A stretch of 64,000 bases of DNA from Pantoea sp. CCBC3-3-1 (GTDB taxonomy: Bacteria; Pseudomonadota; Gammaproteobacteria; Enterobacterales; Enterobacteriaceae), in NCBI RefSeq assembly GCF_007981265.1, contig NZ_CP034363.1, positions 2,108,001 through 2,172,000 of the forward strand, written 5' to 3'. Positions 17,542 to 27,859 of the stretch are shown here, piece after piece. The first letter of the stretch is position 1. Every line of letters starts with the position of its first letter. The position numbers and the translations under genes were made by a program. The notes under the pieces were generated by a model. That model saw only the letters and a list, made by a program, of their open reading frames with translations, was not told the origin of the DNA and made no database searches.

Positions 17542-17574
17542 GCCTTAACGGGCGATTTGCTCGCCCGTTAAGGC
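17542..17574. terminator. Bidirectional hairpin between convergent genes
   Basis: A perfect 14-bp stem, GCCTTAACGGGCGA (17542-17555) and its complement (17561-17574), with a five-base loop, lies between the convergent LacI and IolE-like genes. There is no strong T-tract. Confidence 0.7.
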
Positions 17575-17590
17575 ATCCAGTCGCTTATGT

Positions 17591-18505
17591 TTAAAACCCC
17601 ACGCTGCGCAGATAATGCAGGCTGGCGGTGACATCGTGCAGGCTGCCCGCGACATCCCGGGGATCTCTTTCCTGTTCAATGGTGATCCAGCCGCGCCAGT
17701 TCAGTTCCTCCAGCAGCGCTTTTACCCCCGGATAATCGACGTCACCCGTCCCTAACGGACACATCACGCCCGCCGCACAGGCGCTGAAAAAGTCCTGTTG
17801 TCCGGCAATTGCCGCTTCATAAACCGTCTTGTTCACATCCTTGAAGTGCAGGTAATCGATGCGGTCGGCATATTTGCGTAGCCATTGCACCGGGTCCAAA
17901 CCGGCGTAATAGAGGTGGCCGGTATCCAGACAAAGCCCGGCGGTTGCGGCGGGGATCGCCTGCGCAATGCGATCGATCTCATCACCGAACTCAATAAAGC
18001 CGCCGGCATGAGGATGGATCACCGGACGCACGCCATATTCGCGCCAGGCAATGCGGCTCAGTTCGCTAATGTGTTTAACCATGCGCTGCCAGTCAGCTTC
18101 AGGCAGGCGCTTTGCGCGGGCAGACTGTCCGGCACAGCGCGCGCGTTCTGCATCGCCAAAATCAATTATCACCAGCCAGGGCGGCGTTTTTGGGCCATCT
18201 GGCTGGGCGATCGGCACTTTTTGCAAATTGGCACAAATCGCATGGGTCAGCTCAACCATCATGCCAAAGTGGCTTTCTGAAACCAGATCGTCAAACAGGG
18301 TTCCGGCCACCAGCGACAGGCCATGATGATCCAGCGCCCGAGCCAGCGCTGTCGCATCAGATGGCAGATAACCCCACGGGCCAAGCTCAATGCTGTGATA
18401 ACCGGCTTCACGCGCTTCGGCCAGCACGGTTTCCCACGGCGGCAGAAAAGGATTTTTTGGGTCATCCACGCCCCAGCTACAGGGCGCATTAGCGATTGAA
18501 TACAT
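17591..18505 (-). CDS. Sugar phosphate isomerase/epimerase, IolE-like TIM barrel
   Basis: A 304-residue AP-endonuclease-2-type TIM barrel of the inosose dehydratase/xylose isomerase-like superfamily. Metal-site phrases include SIELGPWGYLP, PVIHPHAGGFIEFGDEID, GLCLDTGHLYYAGLDP, DYLHFKDVN and the terminal TIEQERDP. I start at ATG 18505, which has AAAGGAGT upstream, rather than 24 codons earlier. A role in inositol-like polyol breakdown with the nearby Gfo/Idh/MocA dehydrogenase is inferred; the other iol genes are absent, so another cyclitol or sugar is possible. Confidence 0.82.
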   Translation of the reverse strand: MYSIANAPCSWGVDDPKNPFLPPWETVLAEAREAGYHSIELGPWGYLPSDATALARALDHHGLSLVAGTLFDDLVSESHFGMMVELTHAICANLQKVPIAQPDGPKTPPWLVIIDFGDAERARCAGQSARAKRLPEADWQRMVKHISELSRIAWREYGVRPVIHPHAGGFIEFGDEIDRIAQAIPAATAGLCLDTGHLYYAGLDPVQWLRKYADRIDYLHFKDVNKTVYEAAIAGQQDFFSACAAGVMCPLGTGDVDYPGVKALLEELNWRGWITIEQERDPRDVAGSLHDVTASLHYLRSVGF

Positions 18506-19014
18506 AGTGACTCCTTTAGATTTGACGCGCCGTTGAACCTGTTGCCAACGCGGCCACGGCGCGGACAGCGATAACATAAGTCAGGTGATGCCGTTGAGAC
18601 TGAGGTTTCACGGTGGAGCGAGGGTAAGCATCAGGATGAACCGAGACTATGGCAGGAGGAATGTAAATTCCATTTATTGTTTTATTGGAATATTAATTCT
18701 TTGAAGTGGGTCATGAATTGATGGTTTCTATAGGATTTTTGATAGATTTTGATAGTTGATTCCCCTGGGGTAAAGCTGCACGCTTTCTCTGAAGCAGCCG
18801 TGTTTGTCTTATCTTTGAAAACGCCATTTCGCCCTGAATACTGCGTTATTCTCTGAGAGTAAATCTTCAGATTGTGATCTTCTCCATGAATTATAACGTT
18901 TCACATTTGACTAAAAGTGGAATTATTCTGAGAGTGATTATGAAAGTCTAAATCATAAATTGTGCGGTATTTTGATAGATAAACATCATTTATTTGATAT
19001 TCAGTGAGGTCATC
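18506..19014. other. AT-rich divergent intergenic region with repeated TTTGATAG
   Basis: No gene is seen in these 509 bases. The motif TTTGATAG occurs at about 18738, 18748 and 18971, and a small palindrome ATTCCA...TGGAAT spans 18667-18691. These are candidate operator elements for the divergent IolE-like and Gfo/Idh genes, perhaps for the LacI protein next door. Nothing matches a named consensus. Confidence 0.4.
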
Positions 19015-20193
19015 ATGCTAAACGGAGAGAAACAGATTTCCCGCCCGCTGCGCTGGGCAATGGTCGGCGGCGGTCGTCTGAGCCAGGTGGGTTACAAGCA
19101 TCGTAGCGGCGCATTGCGGGATAACACCGCGTTCAAACTGGTGGCCGGCGCGTTTGATATTGACGCCCGGCGCGGCCGTGAATTTGGCGTGAATATTGGC
19201 GTTGAGGCCGGCCGCTGTTACGACAGCTGGGCGCAGATGTTTGCTGATGAAGCCAGCCGCAGCGACGGTATTGAAGTCGTCACCATCGCCACGCCGAACG
19301 GAACGCATTATGAAATTTCCAAAGCGGCGCTGAATGCAGGATTACATGTTATCTGTGAGAAACCGCTGTTTTTTACCAGCCAGCAGGCACGCGAAATCAA
19401 GCAGCTTGCCGCAGAAAAAGGGTTGATTGTCGGCGTGACCTACGGCTATTCCGGGCATCAGATGCTGCTACAGATGCGCAAGATGATTGCGCAGGGTGAT
19501 ATTGGCGATGTCCGCATGGTGGAAATGCAGTACACGCACGGCTTCAGCGCTAACGACAACGCGGATAAATTTTCCGAGGCGCAAAAATGGCGGGTGGAAC
19601 CGAAAATTGCAGGCCCGAGCTTTGTGCTGGGCGATCTCTCCACCCATACCTTTTATATTTCGCAGCTGGTTTTACCGCAGCTTCAGCTGAAATCGCTGCT
19701 TTGCGATCGCCAAAGCTTTATTCCTTCCCGTGCACCGCTGGAGGACAACGCGATGGTGTTAATGCACTATCACGGCGGAGCCGTAGGCCGGATGTGGACC
19801 TCTTCGGTTAACGCCGGATCGATGGACAGCCAGTTTATTCGGATTATCGGCTCAAAAGCGAGCCTGGAATGGCGCGATTCACAGCCTAATGAACTGCGGC
19901 ATGAAAGACAAAATCAACCCAATCAGCTGCTCCATCATGGCATGCCTTATCTTGATGAAACGGCGCTGGCCGACGATCGCCTTGGCGCTTTGCATACGGA
20001 AGGCCTGACCGAGGCCTGGTCAAATATTTACCTGAAATTTGCGCTGGCCATCGATGCGAAGCAGCGGGGAGAGGAAGCCGCGCTGGCCGACATGATCTAT
20101 CCCGATATTGATGCGGGCATTGAAGGCGTGCGCTGGGTTGAAAACTGTGTGCGTTCGGCTGACAAAGGGGCAGTCTGGGTCAACTACGAATAA
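19015..20193 (+). CDS. Gfo/Idh/MocA family NAD(P)-dependent oxidoreductase
   Basis: A 392-residue dehydrogenase of the glucose-fructose oxidoreductase/inositol dehydrogenase family. The N-terminal Rossmann loop reads AMVGGGRLSQVG, the signature CEKPL follows at about residue 113, and the C-terminal domain holds GDLSTHTFYISQLV with the usual catalytic Asp/His region. ATG 19015 has GAGG at proper distance. It is divergent from the IolE-like gene. Substrate is probably a polyol or sugar; this is inferred from family and neighbours. Confidence 0.85.
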   Translation: MLNGEKQISRPLRWAMVGGGRLSQVGYKHRSGALRDNTAFKLVAGAFDIDARRGREFGVNIGVEAGRCYDSWAQMFADEASRSDGIEVVTIATPNGTHYEISKAALNAGLHVICEKPLFFTSQQAREIKQLAAEKGLIVGVTYGYSGHQMLLQMRKMIAQGDIGDVRMVEMQYTHGFSANDNADKFSEAQKWRVEPKIAGPSFVLGDLSTHTFYISQLVLPQLQLKSLLCDRQSFIPSRAPLEDNAMVLMHYHGGAVGRMWTSSVNAGSMDSQFIRIIGSKASLEWRDSQPNELRHERQNQPNQLLHHGMPYLDETALADDRLGALHTEGLTEAWSNIYLKFALAIDAKQRGEEAALADMIYPDIDAGIEGVRWVENCVRSADKGAVWVNYE

Positions 20194-20218
20194 GCGGACG
20201 GGTCGGGAAGGGCATCCG

Positions 20219-20272
20219 GAGCCGGGATATGATAAAGTTTTGTCCTCAAAATAATGCGGAGCTTCCCGGCTC
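20219..20272. repeat. Nine-base perfect inverted repeat before digH
   Basis: GAGCCGGGA (20219-20227) and TCCCGGCTC (20264-20272) are exact complements separated by 36 bases, between the Gfo/Idh gene and digH. The right arm ends 21 bases before the digH start, so it could terminate the upstream transcript or fold the digH leader. Confidence 0.5.
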
Positions 20273-20293
20273 AGAATGCGTAAAGGGATTTCT

Positions 20294-21670
20294 ATGTTTT
20301 TTCCAGCTACACGGCGCTGGCAGGCCATCGCGATGATTGTTTGCGGCTTTATCCTCACGGCCTGTGGGCATCCACCGCTGGAAAAAAAACCGGTGGTGCC
20401 CGTGGTTACGCCGCAGCCACGCCCCGCGCCTGCGCCCGTTATCGACCGACCGATGCGCGGAGTCTGGCTGGCGACCGTGCAGCATCTCGACTGGCCGCCG
20501 CTCAATACGGTCAACATGACTGACGATGCAGAACGAATCCGTGCACAGCAAAACGCGCTGATCGATAAGCTCGATAACCTGGCGTCTGTCGGGGTGAATA
20601 CGATCTTTTTTCAGGTCAAGCCGGATGCAAGCGCGCTCTACCACTCCAACATCCTGCCCTGGTCTGACGTGCTGACCGGCGAAAATGGAAAAGATCCCGG
20701 CTACGATCCGCTGCAATTTATGCTGACCGAAGCGCACAGGCGCGGGATGAAAGTTCACGCCTGGCTCAATCCCTATCGTGTTTCAATGGATACCTCGGCA
20801 AGCACCGTGGCGGCGCTCAGGCGGACGCTCAGCGGTTCGCCAGCCAGCGTTTTCGCCTTACATCCTGACTGGGTGCGTACCGCAAGTCATCGCTTTGTCC
20901 TCGATCCGGGCGTGCCCGAAGTGCGCGAATGGATAGCCAGCGTGGTGGCGGAACTGGTCACTCGTTACGCGGTTGATGGCATTCAGTTTGATGATTACTT
21001 CTATTATGAAACCCCAACCTCGCGGCTGGACGATCGGACAAGCTGGCGACAATATGGCCAGGTATTTGCCGACAAAGCCAGCTGGCGGCGTAACAACACG
21101 CTGCTGCTGGTGAAGGATATCAGCCGGACCATCAAATCGCTGCGGCCGGAGGTAGAATTCGGCATCAGCCCGGCGGGCGTGTGGCGCAACCGGGGTGACG
21201 ATCCGCAAGGCTCAGATACACGCGGTGCTGCTGCGTACGATCAGGCTTTTGCCGACACGCGTTTGTGGGTTAACGAAGGGTTGCTTGATTATATTGCACC
21301 GCAAATTTACTGGCCCTTCGCCCGACAGGCAGCCCGTTACGATACGCTGGCAAAATGGTGGGCAGAAGTCGTCAGACCCAGCCACACTAAACTCTACATC
21401 GGCGTGGCGCTCTATAAAGTCGGACAGCCTTCTAAAATGGAGCCTGACTGGATGGTGGGTGGCGGCGTAGCGGAGCTGCAAAGAGAGCTGGATCTGAATG
21501 AGGCGCTGCCGGAAATATCGGGTACGATTTTGTTCCGCGAAGCCTTTCTGCGCCAGCCGCAGACGCAGCAGGCAGTCGATTATTTGCGCTCCAGATGGCA
21601 GCATCCGCCCTTACAAGATGAAAAAACCGCGCCTGTACGCAGGGGCGTTTTTACCCGTAATGGCCCTTAG
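20294..21670 (+). CDS. digH: Divisome-localised glycosyl hydrolase DigH, lipoprotein
   Basis: A 458-residue lipoprotein (formerly YddW) of the GHL10/DUF187 glycoside hydrolase family, reported in E. coli to cleave denuded peptidoglycan strands at the division septum. The leader ends in a lipobox LTAC, followed by a Pro-rich linker (about residues 35-55) and the hydrolase domain beginning RGVWLATV, with GVNTIFFQVKPD, VHAWLNPYRV, GIQFDDYFY and APQIYWPFAR. I prefer ATG 20294 because AAAGGGA is at the right distance; ATG 20276 is in frame but has no site. Confidence 0.9.
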   Translation: MFFPATRRWQAIAMIVCGFILTACGHPPLEKKPVVPVVTPQPRPAPAPVIDRPMRGVWLATVQHLDWPPLNTVNMTDDAERIRAQQNALIDKLDNLASVGVNTIFFQVKPDASALYHSNILPWSDVLTGENGKDPGYDPLQFMLTEAHRRGMKVHAWLNPYRVSMDTSASTVAALRRTLSGSPASVFALHPDWVRTASHRFVLDPGVPEVREWIASVVAELVTRYAVDGIQFDDYFYYETPTSRLDDRTSWRQYGQVFADKASWRRNNTLLLVKDISRTIKSLRPEVEFGISPAGVWRNRGDDPQGSDTRGAAAYDQAFADTRLWVNEGLLDYIAPQIYWPFARQAARYDTLAKWWAEVVRPSHTKLYIGVALYKVGQPSKMEPDWMVGGGVAELQRELDLNEALPEISGTILFREAFLRQPQTQQAVDYLRSRWQHPPLQDEKTAPVRRGVFTRNGP

Positions 21671-21681
21671 GTCCGGGAATC

Positions 21682-21715
21682 AATAAGGTGCGAAAAGCAG
21701 ATTCCGCACCTTATT
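21682..21715. terminator. Bidirectional terminator between digH and glutamate dehydrogenase
   Basis: AATAAGGTGCG (21682-21692) and CGCACCTTATT (21705-21715) form a perfect 11-bp stem with A/T-rich feet between convergent genes. Confidence 0.75.
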
Positions 21716-21742
21716 AAATCCGGTATGTTGGCCGTGGCACTC

Positions 21743-23017
21743 TTAGCCCGGATAAATACCGCGATCCTTACGCGCCATCAGAATGCGCTCGCAGGCCACG
21801 ATATAGGCCGCGGTGCGCAGGCTACAGCTTTTCTCACGGGCTTTGTCCCAGACGTGGATCATCGCTTCGGTCATGATCTTGTCCATGCGCGCATTGATTT
21901 CGCTTTCGCTCCAGAAGAAGCTTGCCATATCCTGCACCCATTCAAAATAACTGACGGTGACGCCGCCCGCGTTGCAGATCACATCCGGAACAACGGTAAT
22001 GCCGCGTGAAGTCAGCATGTCGTCGGCATCGGGATAAGTTGGGCCGTTGGCCCCTTCCAGCACCAGCTTGCAGTTAAGCCTTTCCGCCCGCGCCGCGGTA
22101 ATTTGTCCTTCCAGCGCGGCAGGGATCAGGATATCCATCTGCACATCCCAGAATGCCTCGCTGGCAATCTCCTGCGCGCCCTGGAAGCCGGCGATTTTTT
22201 TGTGGCTGGCCTGCCATTCGGTCAGCGCATTTAAATCGATCCCCGCGGGATTAAACAGCGTTGCCGTATGGTCCTGAATAACCACGACCCGCGCGCCAGC
22301 TTCCACGAACAGGCGAGCCGCTTCGCTACCCACGTTACCAAAGCCCTGCACCGCAATCTGCGCGCCTTCAATCTCAATCCCTGAACGACGCGCCACTTCC
22401 CGGCCGGTAATAAACACGCCACGCCCGGTCGCTTTTTCACGTCCCAGCGATCCGCCCAGATGAATCGGCTTGCCGGTTACGACGCCGGTGATGGTGGTGC
22501 CGTGATTCATGGAATAGGTATCCATCATCCACGCCATCACTTTGGCGTTGGTGCCAACATCCGGTGCCGGAATATCTTTTTGCGGGCCGATAATCAGGCC
22601 GATCTCACTGGTATAGCGGCGCGTCAGGCGTTCCAGTTCACCATCGGAAAGCGCAAAGGGGTCGACGCGAATGCCGCCTTTCGCGCCGCCATACGGCAAG
22701 TTCACCGCGGCACACTTAATCGTCATCCACGCAGATAGCGCCATCACTTCATTCAAATCGACATCAGGATGGTAACGGATACCGCCTTTACCCGGCCCGC
22801 GCGAAAGGTTGTGCTGCACGCGGAAACCTTCGAAATGGCGAATCGTGCCGTCGTCCATCTGCAAAGGGATATCAACAATCAGTGCGCGCTTGGGGTGGCG
22901 AAGCGTATCGATCCAGCGGGACAGGTCGCCCAGATAAGGGGCAACGCGGTCGATTTGCTGTAAATAAGTAGACCAGGCCGATGTGCTGCTTTCAGAAGCG
23001 TAAGAGAGCTTATCCAT
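21743..23017 (-). CDS. gdhA: Glu/Leu/Phe/Val dehydrogenase (glutamate dehydrogenase)
   Basis: A 424-residue GLFV dehydrogenase interconverting glutamate and 2-oxoglutarate plus ammonia. Motifs: [11 protein letters not shown] and [15 protein letters not shown] with the catalytic Lys, the PAPDVGT segment with the catalytic Asp, and the nucleotide loop [12 protein letters not shown]. The wording is that of the shorter group (about 420 residues) rather than the 447-residue NADP enzyme of E. coli, so the gene symbol is a convenience. I start at ATG 23017; the longer in-frame reading to 23212 is unlike the family. It converges on digH and is divergent from dsdA. Confidence 0.88.
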   Translation of the reverse strand: MDKLSYASESSTSAWSTYLQQIDRVAPYLGDLSRWIDTLRHPKRALIVDIPLQMDDGTIRHFEGFRVQHNLSRGPGKGGIRYHPDVDLNEVMALSAWMTIKCAAVNLPYGGAKGGIRVDPFALSDGELERLTRRYTSEIGLIIGPQKDIPAPDVGTNAKVMAWMMDTYSMNHGTTITGVVTGKPIHLGGSLGREKATGRGVFITGREVARRSGIEIEGAQIAVQGFGNVGSEAARLFVEAGARVVVIQDHTATLFNPAGIDLNALTEWQASHKKIAGFQGAQEIASEAFWDVQMDILIPAALEGQITAARAERLNCKLVLEGANGPTYPDADDMLTSRGITVVPDVICNAGGVTVSYFEWVQDMASFFWSESEINARMDKIMTEAMIHVWDKAREKSCSLRTAAYIVACERILMARKDRGIYPG

Positions 23018-23366
23018 AACAAACCTTTTCTGAATTAGTGATAAATGCTGCAAAATCGCGGAGAGTGAGGTGCATATGACTTGCACGACGCACAATCTAT
23101 CACCAAATGAATGTTGGAAATTCATTAAATTAATGTGAATTTTATGGTGAGTGGTGATTTGTTTAGCGCCAGACGAATAAATAATTAAGCGCCGGGTTAC
23201 AGGAGAGGACAAAGAGGGGCTGTTTTTCCATAGTTATGCAGATAAAATGCATATCTGAAACATTGATGTTATTTATCAAAAGTTTGAATGCGATCATATT
23301 TTGCCGTACGGGAAGCGGGTTGGGCTGGCTGTTCATGCTCTTCCTGCAATATGACCAGGAGCCATT
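23018..23366. other. Divergent promoter region between glutamate dehydrogenase and dsdA
   Basis: No gene is supported in these 349 AT-rich bases. A 73-codon reverse reading overlapping the dsdA start has no family features and is treated as chance. A short repeated ATTCAT/ATGAAT pattern is visible around 23108-23126. No consensus site is claimed. Confidence 0.5.
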
Positions 23367-24704
23367 ATGGATGCCAGCACACAATCGTTTTTACAGCAGT
23401 TCCCCTTACTGAAGAAACTCTCCGCACTGGAGCCTGTCACCTGGGTTAACCCGCGAGCAACCACCAGCGAGGAAGGATTACGCTACGTCGGGCTGACGGC
23501 CGCTCAGGTTGATGACGCCGCACAGCGGCTGCAACGCTTTGCGCCCTGGCTGATAAAAGCCTTTCCGGACACGGCGGCCGCGCAGGGCGTTATTGAATCT
23601 GAAATCGTGGCGCTACCTCGCCTGCAACAAACCCTGAACAGTCGCTTCAGTACGCAGGTAACGGGCCGGCTGCTGCTGAAAAAAGACAGCCATCTGCCGA
23701 TTTCCGGTTCCATCAAAGCGCGTGGCGGCATTTATGAGGTGTTAACGCATGCGGAAAGCCTGGCTATTCAGGCCGGTTTGCTGCACGAAACGGATGATTA
23801 TGGCCGTCTTTTCTCCGATGAGTTCCGCCAGTTTTTCTCGCAGTATTGCATTGCCGTAGGGTCAACCGGCAATCTCGGGCTGTCGATTGGCAGTGTCAGT
23901 GCCCGGCTGGGCTTCCGCTGTTGCGTTCATATGTCGGCAGATGCACGGGAATGGAAAAAGCGGAAATTGCGCGAGCATGGCGTACAGGTTATTGAATATC
24001 AGGACGATTACAGCGTCGCGGTGGAGCAGGGGCGACGTGAGGCGGCCAGCGATCCCCACTGTTTCTTTATTGATGATGAAAACTCCCGCACGCTTTTCCT
24101 CGGCTATGCCGTTGCGGGCGAGCGCGTCAGGCAACAGCTTCAGGCCATGGCAGTGACGGTTGATGCTGAACATCCGCTTTTCGTCTATTTGCCGTGTGGC
24201 GTGGGCGGCGGGCCGGGCGGGGTGGCTTTTGGTCTGAAGCTGGCTTTTGGGGACCATGTGCACTGCGTCTTTGCCGAGCCGACGCACGCGCCCTGTATGC
24301 TGCTGGGCGTCCACACGGGTCTGCATGATGCTGTCGCGGTTGGCGATCTGGGCATCGACAACCGGACGGTTGCGGATGGCCTTGCGGTTGGACGCGCTTC
24401 AGGTTTTGTCGGGCGCGCAATGGAACGGCTGCTGTGTGCTTTCTTTACGGTCAGCGACGAGCAGCTGTTTGAACTGCTGGGCCTGCTGGCGCAGGAAGAA
24501 AACCTGAGGCTGGAGCCGTCGGCGCTGGCCGGGCTGCCGGGCCCCTGGCGGATGCAGCAGGCCGCGGATGCCCTGGCGGAACAGGGAATGAATGCGCAAC
24601 GGTTCAGCCGGGCAACGCACCTGGTTTGGGCAACGGGTGGCGGAATGGTGCCTGAAGACGAAATGGCAAAATACCTTGCGGCGGCGGAACAACATTTGAG
24701 CTAA
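23367..24704 (+). CDS. dsdA: D-serine dehydratase
   Basis: A 445-residue fold-type II PLP enzyme that deaminates D-serine to pyruvate and ammonia, removing a growth-inhibiting D-amino acid. The PLP lysine is K117 in GSIKARGG, and the phosphate/cofactor loop [22 protein letters not shown] and ATGGGMVP are intact. AGGAG sits before the ATG. Length is normal. The dsdC regulator and dsdX transporter usually found with it are absent here, so it is a stand-alone copy. Confidence 0.94.
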   Translation: MDASTQSFLQQFPLLKKLSALEPVTWVNPRATTSEEGLRYVGLTAAQVDDAAQRLQRFAPWLIKAFPDTAAAQGVIESEIVALPRLQQTLNSRFSTQVTGRLLLKKDSHLPISGSIKARGGIYEVLTHAESLAIQAGLLHETDDYGRLFSDEFRQFFSQYCIAVGSTGNLGLSIGSVSARLGFRCCVHMSADAREWKKRKLREHGVQVIEYQDDYSVAVEQGRREAASDPHCFFIDDENSRTLFLGYAVAGERVRQQLQAMAVTVDAEHPLFVYLPCGVGGGPGGVAFGLKLAFGDHVHCVFAEPTHAPCMLLGVHTGLHDAVAVGDLGIDNRTVADGLAVGRASGFVGRAMERLLCAFFTVSDEQLFELLGLLAQEENLRLEPSALAGLPGPWRMQQAADALAEQGMNAQRFSRATHLVWATGGGMVPEDEMAKYLAAAEQHLS

Positions 24705-24932
24705 GCAGCAGCCGTACGGGCCTGATACCAGCGATAAATTGACTTTGCGGTGATCCTGTACGGCTGTCATCACACTTTTTGTTACATTATAACGATCTGT
24801 TTTTCAGTCGCTAAACCAAACTCACGCACCTTTACACTGTCCTAACCCATTCACGCTGTGGCAATAACTATAAACTCCTCGTGCTAAGGCCGTTCTGCCA
24901 TGAAACCCACTGCAAAAAATATGACGTAACAG

Positions 24933-26591
24933 ATGAAAAAACTGCTTTTTTTGACTCAGCAACGGGTCTGCTGCCTGCTCGCTTTCTACATTGGTATTTT
25001 ATTAAACCTGCCCATTTTTCTTCGGCGTTTCCATCAGCTGCGCTACGACGCTCTGCTTTCTACCGGCATTGAAATCGTCGCGGCTTTTGCCCTGGTGCTG
25101 TTTACCACCCTGCTGGCGTCGCTGGCGGGCCGCCTGCTGTTCCGTATTTTAATCTCACTGCTGGTAGTTGGCTCGGTCGCCGCCAGTTACTACATGATCT
25201 TTTTCAATGTGGATATCGGTTACGGCATCATCGCGGCAGTGATGACCACCGACAGCATGGATCTGTCAAAAGAGTCGATAGGCTGGAATTTTGGCCTGTG
25301 GCTGGTGTTAGTCAGCCTGTTGCCGCTGCTGATACTGTGGCTGGCTCCGCTACCGGAGGCGGTGTTGCATCGTCGTAACGGCGGCGCAATGCTGCGTCGG
25401 GCGGGCGTGATGGTCGCGGCTGGCTTATGCTGCTGGCTGCCGCTAAAGGTGATGGGTAAGCATCAGGACAGCCTGGACCGCCAGCATAATCGCATGATGG
25501 CGAGCTATGGCGGCGTCGTGGCAGGCACCTACTCGCCGTCTAACTGGCTGTCTGGCATGGGGCTTCTGGCCTATAGCAGCTGGAGCCAGGCGGAAGACAG
25601 CCGTAAACTTTTCGATCCCGCAGCGCATTTCACCTACACGCCGCCAAAAGACGTTAACGATCTCTACGTCGTATTTGTTATCGGCGAAAGCGCGCGTCGC
25701 GATCATATGGGCGTTTATGGTTATGCGCGTGACAACACGCCAAACCTGGACAAAGAACCCAACCTGGCGGCGTTACAGGGCTATTCCTGCGACACCTCAA
25801 CCAAGCTCTCGCTGCGCTGTATGTTCGTCAGGGAAGGCGGAGCTTCTGAAGCGCCAGAACGTACGCTAAAAGAGATGAACGTTTTCTCCGTGCTGAAAAA
25901 GCAGGGCTTCTCTTCCGAGCTTTTTGCGATGCAAAGTGAAGCCTGGTTTTATAACAAGGCGCTGGCCGATGATTATGCGCTGCGTGAGACCATTCAGTCG
26001 GAGAAACGCAACGTTGGCAAACCGATTGATGATATGGCGCTGGTCAGCGAGCTGAAGGATTCCCTTGATCGTCATCCGCAGGGCAAACATCTGGTGATCC
26101 TGCATACCAAAGGGTCGCATTATCTTTATACCGAGCGCTATCCGCGTGCTTTTGCCCGCTATCAGCCGGAATGCATGGGCATTGATGATAACTGCTCGAC
26201 GCAGCAGATGGTGAACTCCTACGACAACAGCCTGCTCTACACCGACCACGTGCTGGAACAGGTGTTTAATCAGCTGCGCAATCGTAACGCCATCGTTTTT
26301 TATGCTTCCGATCACGGCGAATCGATTTCAAAAAATATGCACTTCCACGGCACGCCGCGTAACGTGGCACCGATGGCACAGCGATCGGTGCCGATTATGG
26401 TCTGGGCTTCAGATAAATTCCTTGCGCATCCCGATCATGCTGCGGCCTTTGCTCAGCTGAAAATGCTGGCTAAAGACAAAACGCCGGTTTTCCACGAGAA
26501 GCTGTTCGACAGCATATTGGGCTGCGCGGGCTTCACTTCACCGAATGGCGGCATCAATGAATTGCGTAACTGGTGTCATGTGAAGCAGTAA
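24933..26591 (+). CDS. eptB: Kdo2-lipid A phosphoethanolamine transferase
   Basis: A 552-residue inner-membrane enzyme that adds phosphoethanolamine to the outer Kdo of lipid A-Kdo, altering charge of the outer membrane. Five N-terminal membrane helices (residues about 8-30, 42-68, 70-92, 122-145 and 155-175) precede a periplasmic sulfatase-like domain with VIGESARRDHMG (metal Glu), the nucleophile Thr in SCDTSTKLSLRC, ASDHGES and HFHGTPR. The phrases CMFVREGGASEAPERTLKE and INELRNWCH match EptB rather than EptA or EptC. A terminator follows. Confidence 0.9.
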   Translation: MKKLLFLTQQRVCCLLAFYIGILLNLPIFLRRFHQLRYDALLSTGIEIVAAFALVLFTTLLASLAGRLLFRILISLLVVGSVAASYYMIFFNVDIGYGIIAAVMTTDSMDLSKESIGWNFGLWLVLVSLLPLLILWLAPLPEAVLHRRNGGAMLRRAGVMVAAGLCCWLPLKVMGKHQDSLDRQHNRMMASYGGVVAGTYSPSNWLSGMGLLAYSSWSQAEDSRKLFDPAAHFTYTPPKDVNDLYVVFVIGESARRDHMGVYGYARDNTPNLDKEPNLAALQGYSCDTSTKLSLRCMFVREGGASEAPERTLKEMNVFSVLKKQGFSSELFAMQSEAWFYNKALADDYALRETIQSEKRNVGKPIDDMALVSELKDSLDRHPQGKHLVILHTKGSHYLYTERYPRAFARYQPECMGIDDNCSTQQMVNSYDNSLLYTDHVLEQVFNQLRNRNAIVFYASDHGESISKNMHFHGTPRNVAPMAQRSVPIMVWASDKFLAHPDHAAAFAQLKMLAKDKTPVFHEKLFDSILGCAGFTSPNGGINELRNWCHVKQ

Positions 26592-26636
26592 GCCGGAAAG
26601 GGCGATTAACGCCTCCCTAAACGGCCTGGCAACAGG

Positions 26637-26666
26637 GGACGGCGTGGCAACACTGCCGTCCTTTTT
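26637..26666 (+). terminator. Rho-independent terminator after eptB
   Basis: GGACGGC (26637-26643) and GCCGTCC (26655-26661) form a seven-base GC stem followed by TTTTT. Confidence 0.85.
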
Positions 26667-26695
26667 AATGAGATCGCTTCAGCGGTGAAAATGCC

Positions 26696-27859
26696 TTATT
26701 CCTGCCATTTTAATAACGTCTCTTTATCGATGATATTGCATCTTCGGGTTGCCTGCTGAAGCTTATCACGAAGATTTTCATCAAAATCTTTGTCACCTAA
26801 TCGATAACTCATACTTTCAGTTAAAACGGCAGGGAGCGTTTTTGGGCAAATCAGGCTGACGGTTCCCATTGAAAAAAGGTTAACGCCTTCAACGATATGA
26901 AATTTCGTATCTTTACTTTCTGTCAGCGACCAGTTCTTGCCTGAAAACATTTCTGCGGGATATTTATCTGCCGGAACCGCATAACGGTAAACCGTCAAAT
27001 CCATCACGCCTGATAATTTCATGGATAAATTAATTATCATTGCCGGGATAACGGGGAGCAGACTTGATACCAGCGCTAACGCCATCAATGCTGCACAGCT
27101 AAATATGGCCAGTCTTTTGAATATATGGCTTTTTAAACCTATGAAGACGAGCAAAGGAACCAGGGTGATTATCACAATAAAATAGGTCAGGCCAAATAAC
27201 AGTAACGCTTCTTTTAAGTTTCCCGTACCGTCAGGGAATTTCAACGTTTTAATCAGCAATCCCATTGGGAAAACGAACAGCCAGGATGCCACACCGATCA
27301 TCGTTGGCTTAAAAAAATGAATCGTTAAAACGAATTCCCACCAGTCCCACCCGGACAGGTAGCGGGAGCGTTTTTGCGCTATATGACGATTAAACCACAG
27401 GTTTAACAGAATACATATCACACTATTTGCCAGGAAAAATAAACCTACAGGCCATGCAGAACCCGGTTTTTTATTAGCAGGATAAAAATAACAAAACGCA
27501 AAAAAAAGAATTACCGCAAGAAATGAGCCCCATAAGAGGATCCTGACATAGTTACTCTTGATTTTTTGGTAATCGCTATGGTTACGCGGACTTCCCTGTA
27601 AAATCAGTGCTGAAATTATCGAGGGGGTAAAGAAAACCAGGCAAAAAAGAAAGATGCTTAAAACAGAAGAAAACGCAATAAAAGAGAAGATATCTTTGAA
27701 GCTGACAACCTGTAAAAAAATGTCCTGACGGCCCAGGCGGTACAGAAAGACCCAGGTAAACAGGATTGCTATACCCGTTAAAATAGCGGTTGGCGTCAGG
27801 ATTGAAATAAGCCATCTTTTTACATTTTTACCCTGCAACAGGTCATCTTGATTGCTCAT
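26696..27859 (-). CDS. Polytopic membrane protein of unknown function
   Basis: I do not recognise this 387-residue protein. It has a short cytoplasmic-like start, about seven or eight hydrophobic segments (near residues 18-40, 57-82, 105-128, 137-155, 183-208, 220-245 and 255-280) and a soluble C-terminal tail of about 100 residues containing two Cys (CPKT and RRCN). The DNA is AT-richer than its neighbours. It converges on eptB and lies just before the H-NS-like gene and the CDI island, so it may belong to accessory DNA. No enzyme motif is visible. Confidence 0.75.
   Translation of the reverse strand: MSNQDDLLQGKNVKRWLISILTPTAILTGIAILFTWVFLYRLGRQDIFLQVVSFKDIFSFIAFSSVLSIFLFCLVFFTPSIISALILQGSPRNHSDYQKIKSNYVRILLWGSFLAVILFFAFCYFYPANKKPGSAWPVGLFFLANSVICILLNLWFNRHIAQKRSRYLSGWDWWEFVLTIHFFKPTMIGVASWLFVFPMGLLIKTLKFPDGTGNLKEALLLFGLTYFIVIITLVPLLVFIGLKSHIFKRLAIFSCAALMALALVSSLLPVIPAMIINLSMKLSGVMDLTVYRYAVPADKYPAEMFSGKNWSLTESKDTKFHIVEGVNLFSMGTVSLICPKTLPAVLTESMSYRLGDKDFDENLRDKLQQATRRCNIIDKETLLKWQE

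Noticed and set aside
23163..23384. 73-codon reverse frame before dsdA
   Set aside because: It overlaps the dsdA start, has no family resemblance and no ribosome site; treated as chance in a promoter region.
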